A stretch of DNA of 64,000 nucleotides, taken from assembly GCF_904846235.1 (NCBI RefSeq), contig NZ_CAJGZN010000002.1, positions 62,001-126,000 on the forward strand, in the 5' to 3' direction. The notes beneath the pieces were generated by a model. That model made no database searches. It saw nothing but the letters and a program-made list of their open reading frames with translations, and had not been told where the DNA came from. Shown here in pieces: positions 1-8,667 of the stretch; position 1 is the stretch's first letter, and the number at the start of each line of letters is the position of its first letter. Both the position numbers and the translations under genes were made by a program. The DNA comes from Psychrobacter immobilis (GTDB lineage Bacteria; Pseudomonadota; Gammaproteobacteria; Pseudomonadales; Moraxellaceae).

Positions 1-1
1 C

Positions 2-361
<360 letters not shown>

Positions 362-460
362 TCGTTAATCTCTGCGTAATTTCTGCAGGAATTTAGCTTA
401 GCTGTAGGCTATTCGATAAAATCTACAATTCTCACCCTCAACAAAAGAATGTCGCCAATA

Positions 461-500
461 AAAAAACGCCACCCAGATATTACTGAGTGGCGCTTTTTTT
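461..500. terminator. bidirectional intrinsic terminator
   Basis: The arms CGCCACCCAG and CTGAGTGGCG pair with one mismatch around a short AT loop. They are flanked by an A-run on the left and a T-run on the right, so the hairpin can end transcripts from both the DUF962 gene and the convergent nitroreductase gene. Confidence 0.85.
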
Positions 501-574
501 ACGTAAGCTTTTAGGAATATTGATATTTTGGGACTATTAAGCTTTTGGGGTTATATAGAATAGACTACTCTATC

Positions 575-1186
575 TTACGCACCAAACACTTTCATACGCT
601 CTTCGACTGGCTTAAATGCTTTTTCTCCCGCTGGCTGCTCAATCGTTCCAAATACCAATTGTGCATTTAGCGTCCAGTCTTTGTCGATATCCCAAGCGCT
701 GGCTACTTTTTGATCGATTACTGGATTGTAGTGCTGTAAGTTTGCGCCAACATCGATACTGGCTAGTGCCGTCCAGATAACATACTGATGCATGGCGCTG
801 GTTTGACTTGCCCAGATTGGGAAGTTGTCAGCATATAGTGGCGCTGCTTCTTGCATGCCTCTAACGACTGCTTGATCTTCAAAAAACAGCACCGTACCAG
901 CTCCGTTACGGAAACCATTGACACGCTCTTTAGTCGATTTGAACTTCTCTTCGTCACCAACGATTTCGCGTAATGTATCTTCGGTCATATCCCACAACTT
1001 GCGATGGTCATCGCCGAACAATACAACGATACGCGTTGATTGCGAGTTAAACGACGATGGCGTGTGCAAAATAGCATGCTCAACTATTTTCACGATTTCG
1101 TCGTTAGCTACTGGCAGTTGGTTGCTTAGCGCATAGATAGAACGACGTTTCTCTGCAAGCTGCTGTAGTGTTGTTAAATCTGACAT
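575..1186 (-). CDS. nitroreductase family protein (Frm2/Hbn1-like)
   Basis: The 203-residue length and the N-terminal pattern EKRRSIYAL followed by HTPSSFNSQSTR match the compact Frm2/YfnL-like branch of FMN nitroreductases. The conserved Arg/Ser residues near the N-terminus contact FMN, and the C-terminal part contains GANLQHYNP, typical of this branch. Such enzymes reduce nitro compounds or quinones with NAD(P)H in the cytoplasm; the physiological substrate is unknown. The neighbours (pirin, DoxX, LysR regulator) suggest a role in electrophile or redox stress. The ATG at 1186 has a GGAG-like site just upstream on the minus strand. Confidence 0.85.
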   Translation of the reverse strand: MSDLTTLQQLAEKRRSIYALSNQLPVANDEIVKIVEHAILHTPSSFNSQSTRIVVLFGDDHRKLWDMTEDTLREIVGDEEKFKSTKERVNGFRNGAGTVLFFEDQAVVRGMQEAAPLYADNFPIWASQTSAMHQYVIWTALASIDVGANLQHYNPVIDQKVASAWDIDKDWTLNAQLVFGTIEQPAGEKAFKPVEERMKVFGA

Positions 1187-1291
1187 AGTGTTTCTCCATG
1201 TTGTTAGTAAAATAGTTATTAATAAAAATAATTTTTAGCGTTAATGGTTATTGATATAAATGCTTTAATTGATAAAGAGCTTTGTTCTTGA

Positions 1292-2005
1292 CTACATAAA
1301 TAGCGGTACTTCCATCACTAGCACACGGCTAGCTACTGTTGCGTCCATCATAAAGCTCTGAATATCCCAAATGCAAAGGCCGTCACGAATAGACAGGACT
1401 TGGCCATCTATCACGACTTCACCACTGATGACAAATACGTAGACACCGTTGTTAGAGTCATTTAACTGATAAGTTTGCGATATACCTTCGTCAAAACCAC
1501 CCATGCTAAACCAAGCATCTTGATGAATCCAAACACCTGCATCATCGGCATTAGGTGACAGCACTTGGCTAAGCTCGTTAGGTCGCATGATATCGCCCAT
1601 ATGTACCTGCTGATAACGCGGTGCGACATCCATTTTGTTTGGTATCACCCAAATCTGCAAAAACCTCACAGCCTCTGCATCGTCACCATTCATTTCACTA
1701 TGGGTAATGCCTGTACCCGCTGACATCACTTGAATCTCACCAGTTTCTATGACGCCCTCGTTGCCGATACTATCGCCATGAGCGAGCTTGCCGGATAGAG
1801 GAATACTGATAATCTCCATGTTACGGTGCGAGTGTTTGCCAAACCCTTGACCGCCAATGACAAAATCATCATTAATAACGCGTAAGGCACCAAACCCCAC
1901 ACGCTCAGGATTATGATAATTGGCAAAGCTAAAGGTATGCCTGCTTTTAAGCCAGCCATGATTGGCATCGCCACGTGAGTCTGCTGCATGATAGATTGTT
2001 TTCAT
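1292..2005 (-). CDS. pirin family protein (YhhW-like)
   Basis: A 237-residue bicupin with the pirin signature. The metal ligands are visible as H58 and H60 in KHSHRNME and as His and Glu in GTGITHSEMN. The opening DSRGDANHGWLKSRHTFSF is the classic YhhW/pirin N-terminus. YhhW has quercetin 2,3-dioxygenase activity in vitro; the true role in bacteria is unclear and probably redox-linked. Two motifs shared with the doxX/lysR promoter region lie upstream, suggesting control by the LysR regulator encoded nearby. Confidence 0.92.
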   Translation of the reverse strand: MKTIYHAADSRGDANHGWLKSRHTFSFANYHNPERVGFGALRVINDDFVIGGQGFGKHSHRNMEIISIPLSGKLAHGDSIGNEGVIETGEIQVMSAGTGITHSEMNGDDAEAVRFLQIWVIPNKMDVAPRYQQVHMGDIMRPNELSQVLSPNADDAGVWIHQDAWFSMGGFDEGISQTYQLNDSNNGVYVFVISGEVVIDGQVLSIRDGLCIWDIQSFMMDATVASRVLVMEVPLFM

Positions 2006-2129
2006 TATTTATCCTTAGCTATCAACAGATTAATCCTCTATATACTTATTATCGATTAATCTATTTAAACAATAGGCTTATTATAATTATTAATTCTACA
2101 TAGATAAACAACACTAAATGCAATTAACT

Positions 2130-2151
2130 ATTCTTTTTTATAGAACAATCA
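2130..2151. promoter_or_regulatory. candidate LysR-type operator upstream of pirin
   Basis: ATTCTT-N5-TAGAAC has the same spacing as the perfect dyad GTTCTT-N5-AAGAAC at 2835-2851, and both are followed by AATCA. It lies about 125 bases upstream of the pirin start codon. Binding by the LysR protein encoded at 2870 is inferred. Confidence 0.5.
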
Positions 2152-2302
2152 GAGCGGTTTTAACGTAATATAGATTTTTTACATATATTAGCACAGCTAA
2201 CTTTATATAAATTACTTTAAGTTATGTTTATATAAAAAACTGTCTGCTGTTGAAATGTTCTGTGAAAATGTTCATGACTGTTTTTATTTAAAAGTACCCA
2301 TT

Positions 2303-2315
2303 CATGATTGTTCTT
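2303..2315. promoter_or_regulatory. inverted 13-base copy of the doxX/lysR operator motif
   Basis: CATGATTGTTCTT is the exact reverse complement of AAGAACAATCATG at 2846-2858. Only half of the dyad is kept here. It lies just past the doxX stop codon and about 300 bases upstream of the pirin gene. Confidence 0.45.
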
Positions 2316-2351
2316 CGTAAGCGTATAAGAGGTAGATCAGTTACTGATTGT

Positions 2352-2732
2352 TTATCGCTTATTGTCTATTGAGTAAGCACCCGCACCATGAGCAAAAATC
2401 ATCAAAAACCCACCTGCGATCGAAATGTTTTTCATAAATGAGATCATCTGTGATTCATCAACCCAGAACTGATGAAAAAGAATAGCTGACACGATGCTAA
2501 ACCCGGCGAACAAGAAAGCGATTGGGCGAGCTTTATAACCTAGCAAGACAGCGATACCACCTAGTACCTCAAACGCGATTACCAATGGTAGTAACATACC
2601 AGGCACACCTACTGACTCCATATAGCCTTGAGTAGTCGCATAATCTGTGATTTTACCAATGCCTGCAAAGATGAAAATGATTGATAATAATAGACGACCG
2701 AGCGGTGCGCTAAATTGCTGTAACTTGTCCAT
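2352..2732 (-). CDS. DoxX family membrane protein
   Basis: A 126-residue protein with four hydrophobic segments. It opens with GRLLLSIIFIFAGIGKI and continues with the VPGMLLPLVIAFEVLGGIAVLLGY stretch typical of DoxX/YphA proteins. DoxX-family proteins are inner-membrane proteins that often sit beside redox or thiol stress genes; the biochemical activity is not established. It is divergent from the LysR gene, and the 137-base gap contains a perfect dyad, which suggests it is a direct target of that regulator. Confidence 0.88.
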   Translation of the reverse strand: MDKLQQFSAPLGRLLLSIIFIFAGIGKITDYATTQGYMESVGVPGMLLPLVIAFEVLGGIAVLLGYKARPIAFLFAGFSIVSAILFHQFWVDESQMISFMKNISIAGGFLMIFAHGAGAYSIDNKR

Positions 2733-2834
2733 AATAATGCTCCAAAAGTGTGTTTAATCATGTCTCTAAGTAGAGAATAGCGCGATTATAGGCGTTGACT
2801 AGCATGGGATAAACAGCAATAATCACAAATATAA

Positions 2835-2858
2835 GTTCTTGGTGTAAGAACAATCATG
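2835..2858. promoter_or_regulatory. candidate LysR operator between doxX and lysR
   Basis: The perfect dyad GTTCTT-GGTGT-AAGAAC (2835-2851) is followed by AATCATG. It sits 19 bases before the regulator's start codon, the usual place for autoregulation by a LysR protein with control of a divergent target. Similar copies occur at 2130 and 2303. Confidence 0.6.
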
Positions 2859-2869
2859 AGGCATCGATA

Positions 2870-3775
2870 ATGGGTCAATTAGAAGACATGGCGATGTTTG
2901 TACGCATTGTTGAGGCAGGTAGTATTACTAAAGCTGCTGAGCAGTTAAATATTGCAAAATCAGCCGTCAGCCGCCGACTTAAAGAATTGGAAGAGCGTTT
3001 AGGCAGTCAACTAATCAGCCGTACTACCCGCCAATCTAAGTTGACGCAAGCTGGTGAGCAATATTATCAGCAAGTGAATAATATCTTGCGTGCGGTTGAC
3101 GCTGTCAATGAGCATGCTACTGACGCTCCCATGCGTATTGAAGGTACGCTAAAAATGACAGCGCCGTTGTCCTTTGGACTCATGCATCTGAACGATGTGA
3201 TTGATAAATACGCCAATAAACATCCCAATCTGAGATTCGATCTGGATTTTTCTGACCGACGTATCGATTTGATTGAAGAAGGCTATGAGTTGGCCATTCG
3301 AATCGGCGAGCTACAAGATTCTAGCTATCAAGCAAAAAAATTGGCATTGATTCGTTGTGTGATTTGCGCCAGTCCCGATTATTTGGCAAGAATGGGCATG
3401 CCTGAGACGCTAGACGATTTAGACAACCATGCGCTTTTGCAATACAGTCTCGGTCAAACCAATAGTATAAACTTGGTGGATACTGAAGGCAGAAGTCATC
3501 ATCGTACGATAGATGCCAAAATCAAAGCCACCAATGGTGAGTTCTTAGTAGATTTGGCAGTCAAAGGACATGGCATTACCTTTGTGCCGACTTTTATTGC
3601 TTATAAACAACTGGCGCTGGGCGAGCTGGTACCTGTCTTCCAACACTATCAATTGCCAACCCTAACCGCTTATGCTGTTTATCCAAAGAATCGTTTTTTG
3701 TCGCAGCGTTGTCGTTACTTGATTGATTTTATTGCCGAGCAATTCGGTGATAATCCGTACTGGGATCAGTATTAA
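2870..3775 (+). CDS. LysR family transcriptional regulator
   Basis: A 301-residue LysR protein. The N-terminal winged helix-turn-helix (about residues 1-60) reads MAMFVRIVEAGSITKAAEQL followed by KSAVSRRLKELEERLGSQL. The rest is an effector-binding domain of the CrgA/DsdC-like group (GTLKMTAPLSFG, FVPTFIAY). It is divergent from doxX with a shared operator-like dyad, and related motifs precede the pirin gene, so it probably controls doxX and pirin, and possibly the nitroreductase. The inducer is unknown. Confidence 0.9.
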   Translation: MGQLEDMAMFVRIVEAGSITKAAEQLNIAKSAVSRRLKELEERLGSQLISRTTRQSKLTQAGEQYYQQVNNILRAVDAVNEHATDAPMRIEGTLKMTAPLSFGLMHLNDVIDKYANKHPNLRFDLDFSDRRIDLIEEGYELAIRIGELQDSSYQAKKLALIRCVICASPDYLARMGMPETLDDLDNHALLQYSLGQTNSINLVDTEGRSHHRTIDAKIKATNGEFLVDLAVKGHGITFVPTFIAYKQLALGELVPVFQHYQLPTLTAYAVYPKNRFLSQRCRYLIDFIAEQFGDNPYWDQY

Positions 3776-3809
3776 TCAACACTCTTATTATCCTTAACGA
3801 TATCAATTG

Positions 3810-5216
3810 CTATTGATTTTGGGGCGCCGTCCCTTCTTTCACTTTACTAATCGTCAGCCCCGTAAACCCGAATAGCAGCGTCAATAGCAGTGACAAATAA
3901 CAGAAGAATGCATAAGGCAGATAGTCTAATACCGGCACCCCTAACGCCTGACTGATAAATACTCCGCACACACTCCAAGGCACTAATGGATTAATCACCG
4001 TTCCCGCATCCTCAATCGTCCGCGACAGATTCTTCGGATGTAGATGTAAGCGCTCAAATGTCGAACGAAATGCTGTACCTGACAATAAGATGCTCAAGTA
4101 CTGCTCACCGATCAGCACGTTAATGCTTAGTGCCGACATCGCTGCCGCAAAGATAGCTCGTCCTGATGTCGTCAATGTATCCTTAATACCAGATAGCAGT
4201 GCTGGCAGAATACCTAGTGCCGTTAATAAACCACCTAAGCTTAGGGCTAGTATCACAATCGCCTGAGTAAAGAACATACTCTGTACACCGCCACGCGACA
4301 GCATACCACCTACCTCACCCAGCTCTAATGATTCAGCAGGTGCATAGCCTGCAAACAGATAACCGCCCAGTTGACCAAAGCTTGGTGAACTATGGATATA
4401 AGTAATAATCAGTGCCGCGGCAATCGTACAGATAATCGTATAAATCGCATTAACCCGAAACAGTGCTAGTCCGACTAATACTACAAAGGGTAGTACCGAA
4501 TATCCATGTACCAGACCGCTGTCTATCAGCTGACCTTGTAATATAGTCACTTGACTCAGATCAGCACTGGTCGTCTGTCCTGAGAACATCCAAAACAGTA
4601 TCACCGTCAGTATCCACGCAGGGACTGTCGTATACATCATATTGCGAATGTGCTCAAACAGATCGATACCAACTACTGAAGACGCAATCGTACAAGTATC
4701 AGACAATGGCGACATCTTATCGCCAAAGAACGCACCTGATACCACTGCCCCCGCTGCTATCGCCACATTGGCATCAAAGGCATTACTCATACCAATAAAC
4801 GCCACGCCCAAAGTAGCTGCAGTCGTCAAACTACTACCTAGAGCAATACCGATAATAGAGGTCAAGATAAAGGCAGAGATATAGTAATACTCAGGTGAGA
4901 TCAGCTGAAAGCCTACATACATAAGCGTTGGAATAGCACCCGACATCATTAAAGCCGCAACCATCAGTCCGATAAAGAAGAACAAATAGATAGCACCAAT
5001 ACCGCGCATGACACCTGAGGCCATTTGCGCTTGCATGTCATCAAAGCTGAGTCCTTTATACATACCGATAGCCAGTAGCACACAGATAGCCAATATAAGA
5101 GACAGGTGCGGCACCCAGCCAAAGCCAATCATGGTGATGCCCATGATACCGATGACGATGGCGGATATAATAAAGGCGAGCTTGGCACTGATTAATGTGA
5201 GGGGTTTTGGTGGCAT
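3810..5216 (-). CDS. nhaC: Na+/H+ antiporter, NhaC family
   Basis: A 468-residue polytopic protein with about 11-12 membrane segments. It has the NhaC signatures GSSLTTAATLGVAFIGM, GAVVSGAFFGDKMSPLSDT and NPLVPWSVCGVF. NhaC proteins exchange cytoplasmic Na+ for external H+ across the inner membrane, and some relatives exchange malate and lactate. The 3' end is only 34 bases from the convergent LysR gene, with no clear terminator between them. The ATG start follows MPPKPLTLISAKLA. Confidence 0.9.
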   Translation of the reverse strand: MPPKPLTLISAKLAFIISAIVIGIMGITMIGFGWVPHLSLILAICVLLAIGMYKGLSFDDMQAQMASGVMRGIGAIYLFFFIGLMVAALMMSGAIPTLMYVGFQLISPEYYYISAFILTSIIGIALGSSLTTAATLGVAFIGMSNAFDANVAIAAGAVVSGAFFGDKMSPLSDTCTIASSVVGIDLFEHIRNMMYTTVPAWILTVILFWMFSGQTTSADLSQVTILQGQLIDSGLVHGYSVLPFVVLVGLALFRVNAIYTIICTIAAALIITYIHSSPSFGQLGGYLFAGYAPAESLELGEVGGMLSRGGVQSMFFTQAIVILALSLGGLLTALGILPALLSGIKDTLTTSGRAIFAAAMSALSINVLIGEQYLSILLSGTAFRSTFERLHLHPKNLSRTIEDAGTVINPLVPWSVCGVFISQALGVPVLDYLPYAFFCYLSLLLTLLFGFTGLTISKVKEGTAPQNQ

Positions 5217-5372
5217 TGGATGCCCTTATGTTGCTATAGGTTTAGTTTGCTCAGGTATTCGGGGTGCGCATCTATTCTTCAATATCGATAATCTCTGTCT
5301 TGCTGATAGTTAGCTTTAGTTTTTGATTTCTATGTTTTCGCTATTAGCTGACTTAGGACAGATTTTACACAT

Positions 5373-5406
5373 AAAAAAAAGCCTCACTGTGAAGTGAGGC
5401 TTTTTG
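5373..5406 (-). terminator. terminator of tRNA-Gly
   Basis: GCCTCACT and AGTGAGGC pair around GTGA. On the minus strand the hairpin is followed by a run of T, and it starts about 20 bases after the tRNA 3' end. Confidence 0.88.
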
Positions 5407-5425
5407 CGCTTTTTCAAGCCATATT

Positions 5426-5500
5426 TGGAGCGGGAAAAGAGATTCGAACTCTCGACCCCAACCTTGGCAAGGTTATGCTCTACCACTGAGCTATTCCCGC
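5426..5500 (-). tRNA. tRNA-Gly (anticodon GCC)
   Basis: The minus-strand sequence begins GCGGGAATAGCTCAGTGG and ends TTCCCGC-T-CCA, so the CCA end is encoded. The seven-base acceptor stem pairs fully. The anticodon loop CTTGCCAAG gives GCC, and GAGTTCGAATCTC is the T-arm. Its own promoter lies upstream (5554-5581) and its own terminator downstream, so it is a monocistronic tRNA gene. Confidence 0.97.
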
Positions 5501-6030
5501 TTAGTATCAATCCGTAGCGTTGTTAACAACTACTCCGTCTCGATAGGCTGGCTATTTTAGCAAATATTCTGTGGGTGTCAACACCTTTTTTAGAATTTAT
5601 TTCTAATATTTTTAGCTAAATGCCCTTTTTATCGGATAAACAAACATAAGCAATTGATTTAAAAACAGGAATTAATTTTAATTAAATTAAAAATATTTCA
5701 CATTGATTATAGAACTTTAAGTCTGGGATTCACTTCTCTTAGCTTTATAACGGTCATAAGACAATCGATAAAAGAAAAACTCACTATTCTTACTCTAATA
5801 AAAAGATATCACACTTACAATCATACGCTTTATTGTTACTTTTTCACCCTTGGTTTTGATTGGTTAACATTATTATACTTATGTCCAATGGCAGTTAAGG
5901 TAGACTTTTACTGTTTAAGCAGATGAATAAGCACTACTAAAAGATTAATAAACACGGCTCCCTCATCTGCTGCACTGTTTTTTAACTTGTTTGGCTTTAT
6001 GTTTTTCCATCTTATAGAGAGGATATTTTT
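5501..6030. other. 530-base AT-rich intergenic region
   Basis: No coding region is visible. The left end holds the tRNA-Gly promoter. The remainder, up to the M48 protease gene, is AT-rich with no supported element apart from the ribosome-binding site GAGAGGA before the protease ATG. Confidence 0.6.
5554..5581 (-). promoter_or_regulatory. sigma70 promoter of tRNA-Gly
   Basis: On the minus strand the sequence reads TTGACA, a 16-base spacer, then TAAAAT, followed by a GC-rich stretch (AGCCAGCC). The near-consensus boxes with a GC-rich discriminator are typical of stringently controlled stable-RNA promoters. The predicted start is about 46 bases before the tRNA. Confidence 0.8.
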
Positions 6031-6843
6031 ATGAAGAAGTTATTGAGTACGACGGTAATGGCCGCTTCGTTGTCAGCCCTGACCTTGACTGGCTGTACCA
6101 GTACGACCAGTACTGGCGCGGTTGGTGTTGATCGTCAGCAGTTGCTATTAGTGTCTAGTGAGCAAGTATTGGCGCTATCTGCCCAAAGCTATGCCAAAAC
6201 AATACAAGACGCAAAATCAAAAGGTGTGCTAGATACCAACACCGCTCAGCTAAACCGCTTAAAAAATATTGCGAACCGTTTGGTTGGTCAAGTTGGCGTC
6301 TATCGCGCAGATGCAGCCAAGTGGCAATGGGAAGTACACACCATTAAGTCTAACGATCTAAATGCATTTGTGGTGCCGGGTGGTAAGATCATGTTTTATT
6401 CAGGCATCATCGATCGTTTGAACCTCACTGATGATGAGATTGCTGCTATCATGGGTCATGAAATCTCTCATGCATTACGTGAGCATTCACGCGAGCGTCT
6501 GTCACGCGAGTATGCGACCCAAACTGGTATCGGTCTGGCTGCTAGTATATTTGGCTTATCACAAGGACAGGCTGAGCTAGCTGGTACTGCGGGTAATTTA
6601 GGCTTGAGCCTACCCCATAGTCGCACTCAAGAAAGCGAAGCCGATCAGATCGGTCTTGAGCTGATGGCACGTGCAGGTTATAACCCTCAGGCGGCTGTTA
6701 CGCTTTGGCAAAAAATGCAAAAAGCCAGCCAAGGTGAGCCACCACAATTCCTTAGCACTCACCCAACCAGTAGCAGCCGTATCGCAGAGTTACAGTCATT
6801 GATGCCAAAAGTTACGCCTCTATATCAACAGTCGCGCCGCTAA
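6031..6843 (+). CDS. M48 family zinc metalloprotease lipoprotein (LoiP/YggG-like)
   Basis: A 270-residue protein with a lipoprotein signal (LTLTGC, lipidated C22), so it is likely anchored in the outer membrane facing the periplasm. The zinc-binding HEISH motif is at residues 143-147, and the third ligand lies in ESEADQIG near residue 203. The architecture (signal, short linker, single M48 domain, no TPR) matches LoiP/YggG or Oma1-like proteases that act on envelope proteins. The start is supported by GAGAGGA eight bases before the ATG. A strong terminator follows. Confidence 0.92.
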   Translation: MKKLLSTTVMAASLSALTLTGCTSTTSTGAVGVDRQQLLLVSSEQVLALSAQSYAKTIQDAKSKGVLDTNTAQLNRLKNIANRLVGQVGVYRADAAKWQWEVHTIKSNDLNAFVVPGGKIMFYSGIIDRLNLTDDEIAAIMGHEISHALREHSRERLSREYATQTGIGLAASIFGLSQGQAELAGTAGNLGLSLPHSRTQESEADQIGLELMARAGYNPQAAVTLWQKMQKASQGEPPQFLSTHPTSSSRIAELQSLMPKVTPLYQQSRR

Positions 6844-6887
6844 TTAGCTACCTTTACGCTTTATCAGTGCGTGTTTAGATATCATAG

Positions 6888-6926
6888 AAGCAAAGTACAG
6901 CCAAAGCGTTGTGCTTTGCTTTTTTA
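6888..6926 (+). terminator. intrinsic terminator after the M48 protease gene
   Basis: A 13-bp stem, with two G-U pairs, forms between AGCAAAGTACAGC and GTTGTGCTTTGCT. It is followed by TTTTT. Confidence 0.85.
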
Positions 6927-6955
6927 GTTATAGCCAGACATTACAGGTTTTATAA

Positions 6956-7019
6956 TTGACAAGCATTGCAGTTGATAAGCATTGCAGTTGATAAGCACTG
7001 TAGTTGATAAGCACTGTAA
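6956..7019. repeat. 16-bp tandem repeat, four copies
   Basis: Four back-to-back units: TTGACAAGCATTGCAG, TTGATAAGCATTGCAG, TTGATAAGCACTGTAG and TTGATAAGCACTGTAA. Adjacent copies differ by only one or two bases. They lie between the protease terminator and the bolA promoter. Confidence 0.95.
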
Positions 7020-7077
7020 TCAGCAGGGTTTGCAGTTGATCGATTTGGCAATCGCACGCTATACCACTTACCGTGTC

Positions 7078-7086
7078 TGTTATAAT
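7078..7086 (+). promoter_or_regulatory. extended -10 promoter of bolA
   Basis: TGTTATAAT matches the extended -10 consensus (TGnTATAAT) exactly. It lies 62 bases before the bolA ATG, and no good -35 box is seen at the normal spacing. Confidence 0.6.
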
Positions 7087-7148
7087 GCCGATAAATATTA
7101 TTTGCAGATTGCTCAATCAAATTGCGCAAAATACATTGAAGGATTGTT

Positions 7149-7469
7149 ATGAATACCACACCTACTGCCGACGCACTTCATGCCGAATTACAGGCGCTTG
7201 CGCCGCAGCATATCGAACTGATTAATGAGTCAATGTCTCATGCCGGTTACTTTGAAGGTAAAGAAAGCCACTTTAAGCTCACTATCGTTAGCGATGCATT
7301 TGACGGCAAAAGACTGGTCGGGCGTCATCAGCTGATATATGGCTTAGTCACGCCTTTACTCACTTCACAAGGCGGCCAAGTACATGCCCTCGCTATCCAT
7401 GCCTATACTCCGACAGAATGGCAAGGTCAAAGCCCTGCGAGTCCATTATGTGCCGGTCAAAACAAATAG
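7149..7469 (+). CDS. bolA: BolA family protein
   Basis: A 106-residue protein with the BolA/IbaG fold pattern: HIELINESMSHAGYFEGKESHFKLTIVSDAFDGKRLVGRHQ in segments, then HALAIHAYTPTEW. The His in GYFEGKESHFK and the later HALAIHAYT His are the positions used to bind [2Fe-2S] clusters with monothiol glutaredoxins. BolA proteins act in iron-sulfur trafficking and stress-dependent cell-shape control. The ATG follows GAAGGATTGTT. It is probably transcribed from the extended -10 promoter at 7078. Confidence 0.93.
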   Translation: MNTTPTADALHAELQALAPQHIELINESMSHAGYFEGKESHFKLTIVSDAFDGKRLVGRHQLIYGLVTPLLTSQGGQVHALAIHAYTPTEWQGQSPASPLCAGQNK

Positions 7470-7543
7470 CCGATTATGTTTGCATCGCAACTACATATTT
7501 TAAATTAGCCTATATAATGCAGTTTTAGAGGGAGCAATATTCA

Positions 7544-7903
7544 ATGAAACATCTACATATGCTGATGGCAGCGCTGACTGTTGTGCTATTTTTATATCAA
7601 AGTTACTTAGTACTCAGCGCAGACCGCCGCGCACCACGTGTGGTCAAAATAGCCACGCATATTATCTATGCCCTGCTTATCCTGTCAGGTGCAATGATGC
7701 TAATGCAATTGATGGGTGCCAACGCTCCTGTACAGTGGGTGTTTGCCAAAATTATCTTACTGATCGCTGCTATTAGTTCAAGCATTAAAGCGTTTAAGGT
7801 TGATGCGACACCTGTGCAAAGAAAAACAGGCATTCTTATCGCTGCCGTTGCCTATATTGGTATCGTGATACTTGCCTTTGCCAAGCCAGCAAACTTATTT
7901 TAA
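7544..7903 (+). CDS. SirB2-family integral membrane protein
   Basis: A 119-residue protein with four hydrophobic helices. The start MKHLHMLMAALTVVLFLYQSY and the central APRVVKIATHIIYALLILSGAMML fit the SirB family. The molecular role of the family is unknown. It lies 74 bases downstream of bolA on the same strand with no terminator between them, so the two are likely co-transcribed. The start has GGGAGCAA upstream. Confidence 0.8.
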   Translation: MKHLHMLMAALTVVLFLYQSYLVLSADRRAPRVVKIATHIIYALLILSGAMMLMQLMGANAPVQWVFAKIILLIAAISSSIKAFKVDATPVQRKTGILIAAVAYIGIVILAFAKPANLF

Positions 7904-8068
7904 TAGGCGATTTTCTATTTTAATAAGCAACCGTTTTAGAAAGCTGTCGATGTGTTGATGATATGATGCGAAAATTTTTAATCATCGATGGATTTTCAAT
8001 ATCTTAATTGCGCTATTTTTGCTATCTTAAATAGATATAAATACAATCACTTAGCCACTGGAGCCATT

Positions 8069-8464
8069 ATGAAAACGTTTACGACAGCGACACTACTAGC
8101 TGGCATTTTTGCGCTCTCAGGCTGTGCCTCTACTGGTAACATCACCCCGCAATATGTACCGCCAAGTACTTATCAAAATTATAATTGCCAAGCACTTGGC
8201 CAAGAGTATACTCGTGTCAACCGCTATGTCGAAGCGGCACGCAATGAGCAGTCTACCCTATCGGCATCAGGCGTCGGTGTTGGTGTCTCTGCAGGACGCT
8301 GGGGTATCTCGCCGAATATCAGCTTTGGTCTAGGCAAAAGTAACAATACCAAAGCACGTGATGCAAAATTATCGCGTCTCTACGGTGAGCGTGATGCAAT
8401 TGTCCAATCTGCCCGCATTCAGCGTTGTAGCTTTGCCAATGGTATCAAGATTTATGGTGAGTAA
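8069..8464 (+). CDS. small lipoprotein of unknown function
   Basis: I do not recognise the family. The ATG at 8069 is chosen over the upstream frame-open start at 7988 because it is preceded by TGGAGCC and gives a clean lipoprotein signal (MKTFTTATLLAGIFALSGC, lipidated Cys19). The mature part has one Cys near residue 39, a Gly/Ser-rich stretch (ASGVGVGVSAGRWGISP) in the middle, and a late RCSF segment whose Cys could pair with it. The helix with EYTRVNRYVEAARNEQ resembles a short coiled coil. It is probably an envelope structural protein. Confidence 0.75.
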   Translation: MKTFTTATLLAGIFALSGCASTGNITPQYVPPSTYQNYNCQALGQEYTRVNRYVEAARNEQSTLSASGVGVGVSAGRWGISPNISFGLGKSNNTKARDAKLSRLYGERDAIVQSARIQRCSFANGIKIYGE

Positions 8465-8500
8465 GCTTAAGAAATTGCAATGCTATCTGCACGACTAAGA

Positions 8501-8550
8501 TAGTGCCTGATACCGTAAAATAGTGTATGACACCATAAAATAGTACATGA
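8501..8550. repeat. 20-bp tandem repeat, 2.5 copies
   Basis: TAGTGCCTGATACCGTAAAA at 8501-8520 and TAGTGTATGACACCATAAAA at 8521-8540 are followed by the half unit TAGTACATGA. They lie between the lipoprotein stop codon and the terminator. Confidence 0.75.
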
Positions 8551-8555
8551 AATAG

Positions 8556-8594
8556 AAAAAAAGCCAATATGCAGATCGCATATTGTCTTTTTTA
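8556..8594. terminator. bidirectional terminator between lipoprotein gene and trxC
   Basis: AATATGC-AGATC-GCATATT forms a short stem, with an A-run to the left and TTTTTT to the right. It can serve both converging genes. Confidence 0.7.
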
Positions 8595-8667
8595 TTGCTA
8601 CGGTTTTTTATAAGAAAACATGAGCGTTTAGATAGCTTGGAGAAAAAATAATCTAGCCTGACTAATA

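Larger units (their letters stand above)
2006..2351. other. AT-rich intergenic region holding two regulator-like motifs
   Basis: No gene is visible here. It forms the upstream region of the pirin gene and the 3' side of doxX. It contains a dyad-like copy at 2130-2151 (ATTCTT, five bases, TAGAAC, then AATCA) and an inverted 13-base copy, CATGATTGTTCTT, at 2303-2315. Both match the dyad between doxX and lysR. Confidence 0.6.

Noticed and set aside
5316-5510. 64-codon minus-strand frame
   Set aside because: It lies over the tRNA-Gly gene and its terminator and has no independent support.
6956-7019. Possible CRISPR array
   Set aside because: The 16-base units touch each other with no spacers, and no cas gene is present. 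The arrays at 8501 and 61439 fail for the same reason.
6950-7159. Two small minus-strand reading frames across the 16-bp repeats
   Set aside because: They are simple translations of the tandem repeat, with no ribosome-binding site, and they overlap the bolA promoter.
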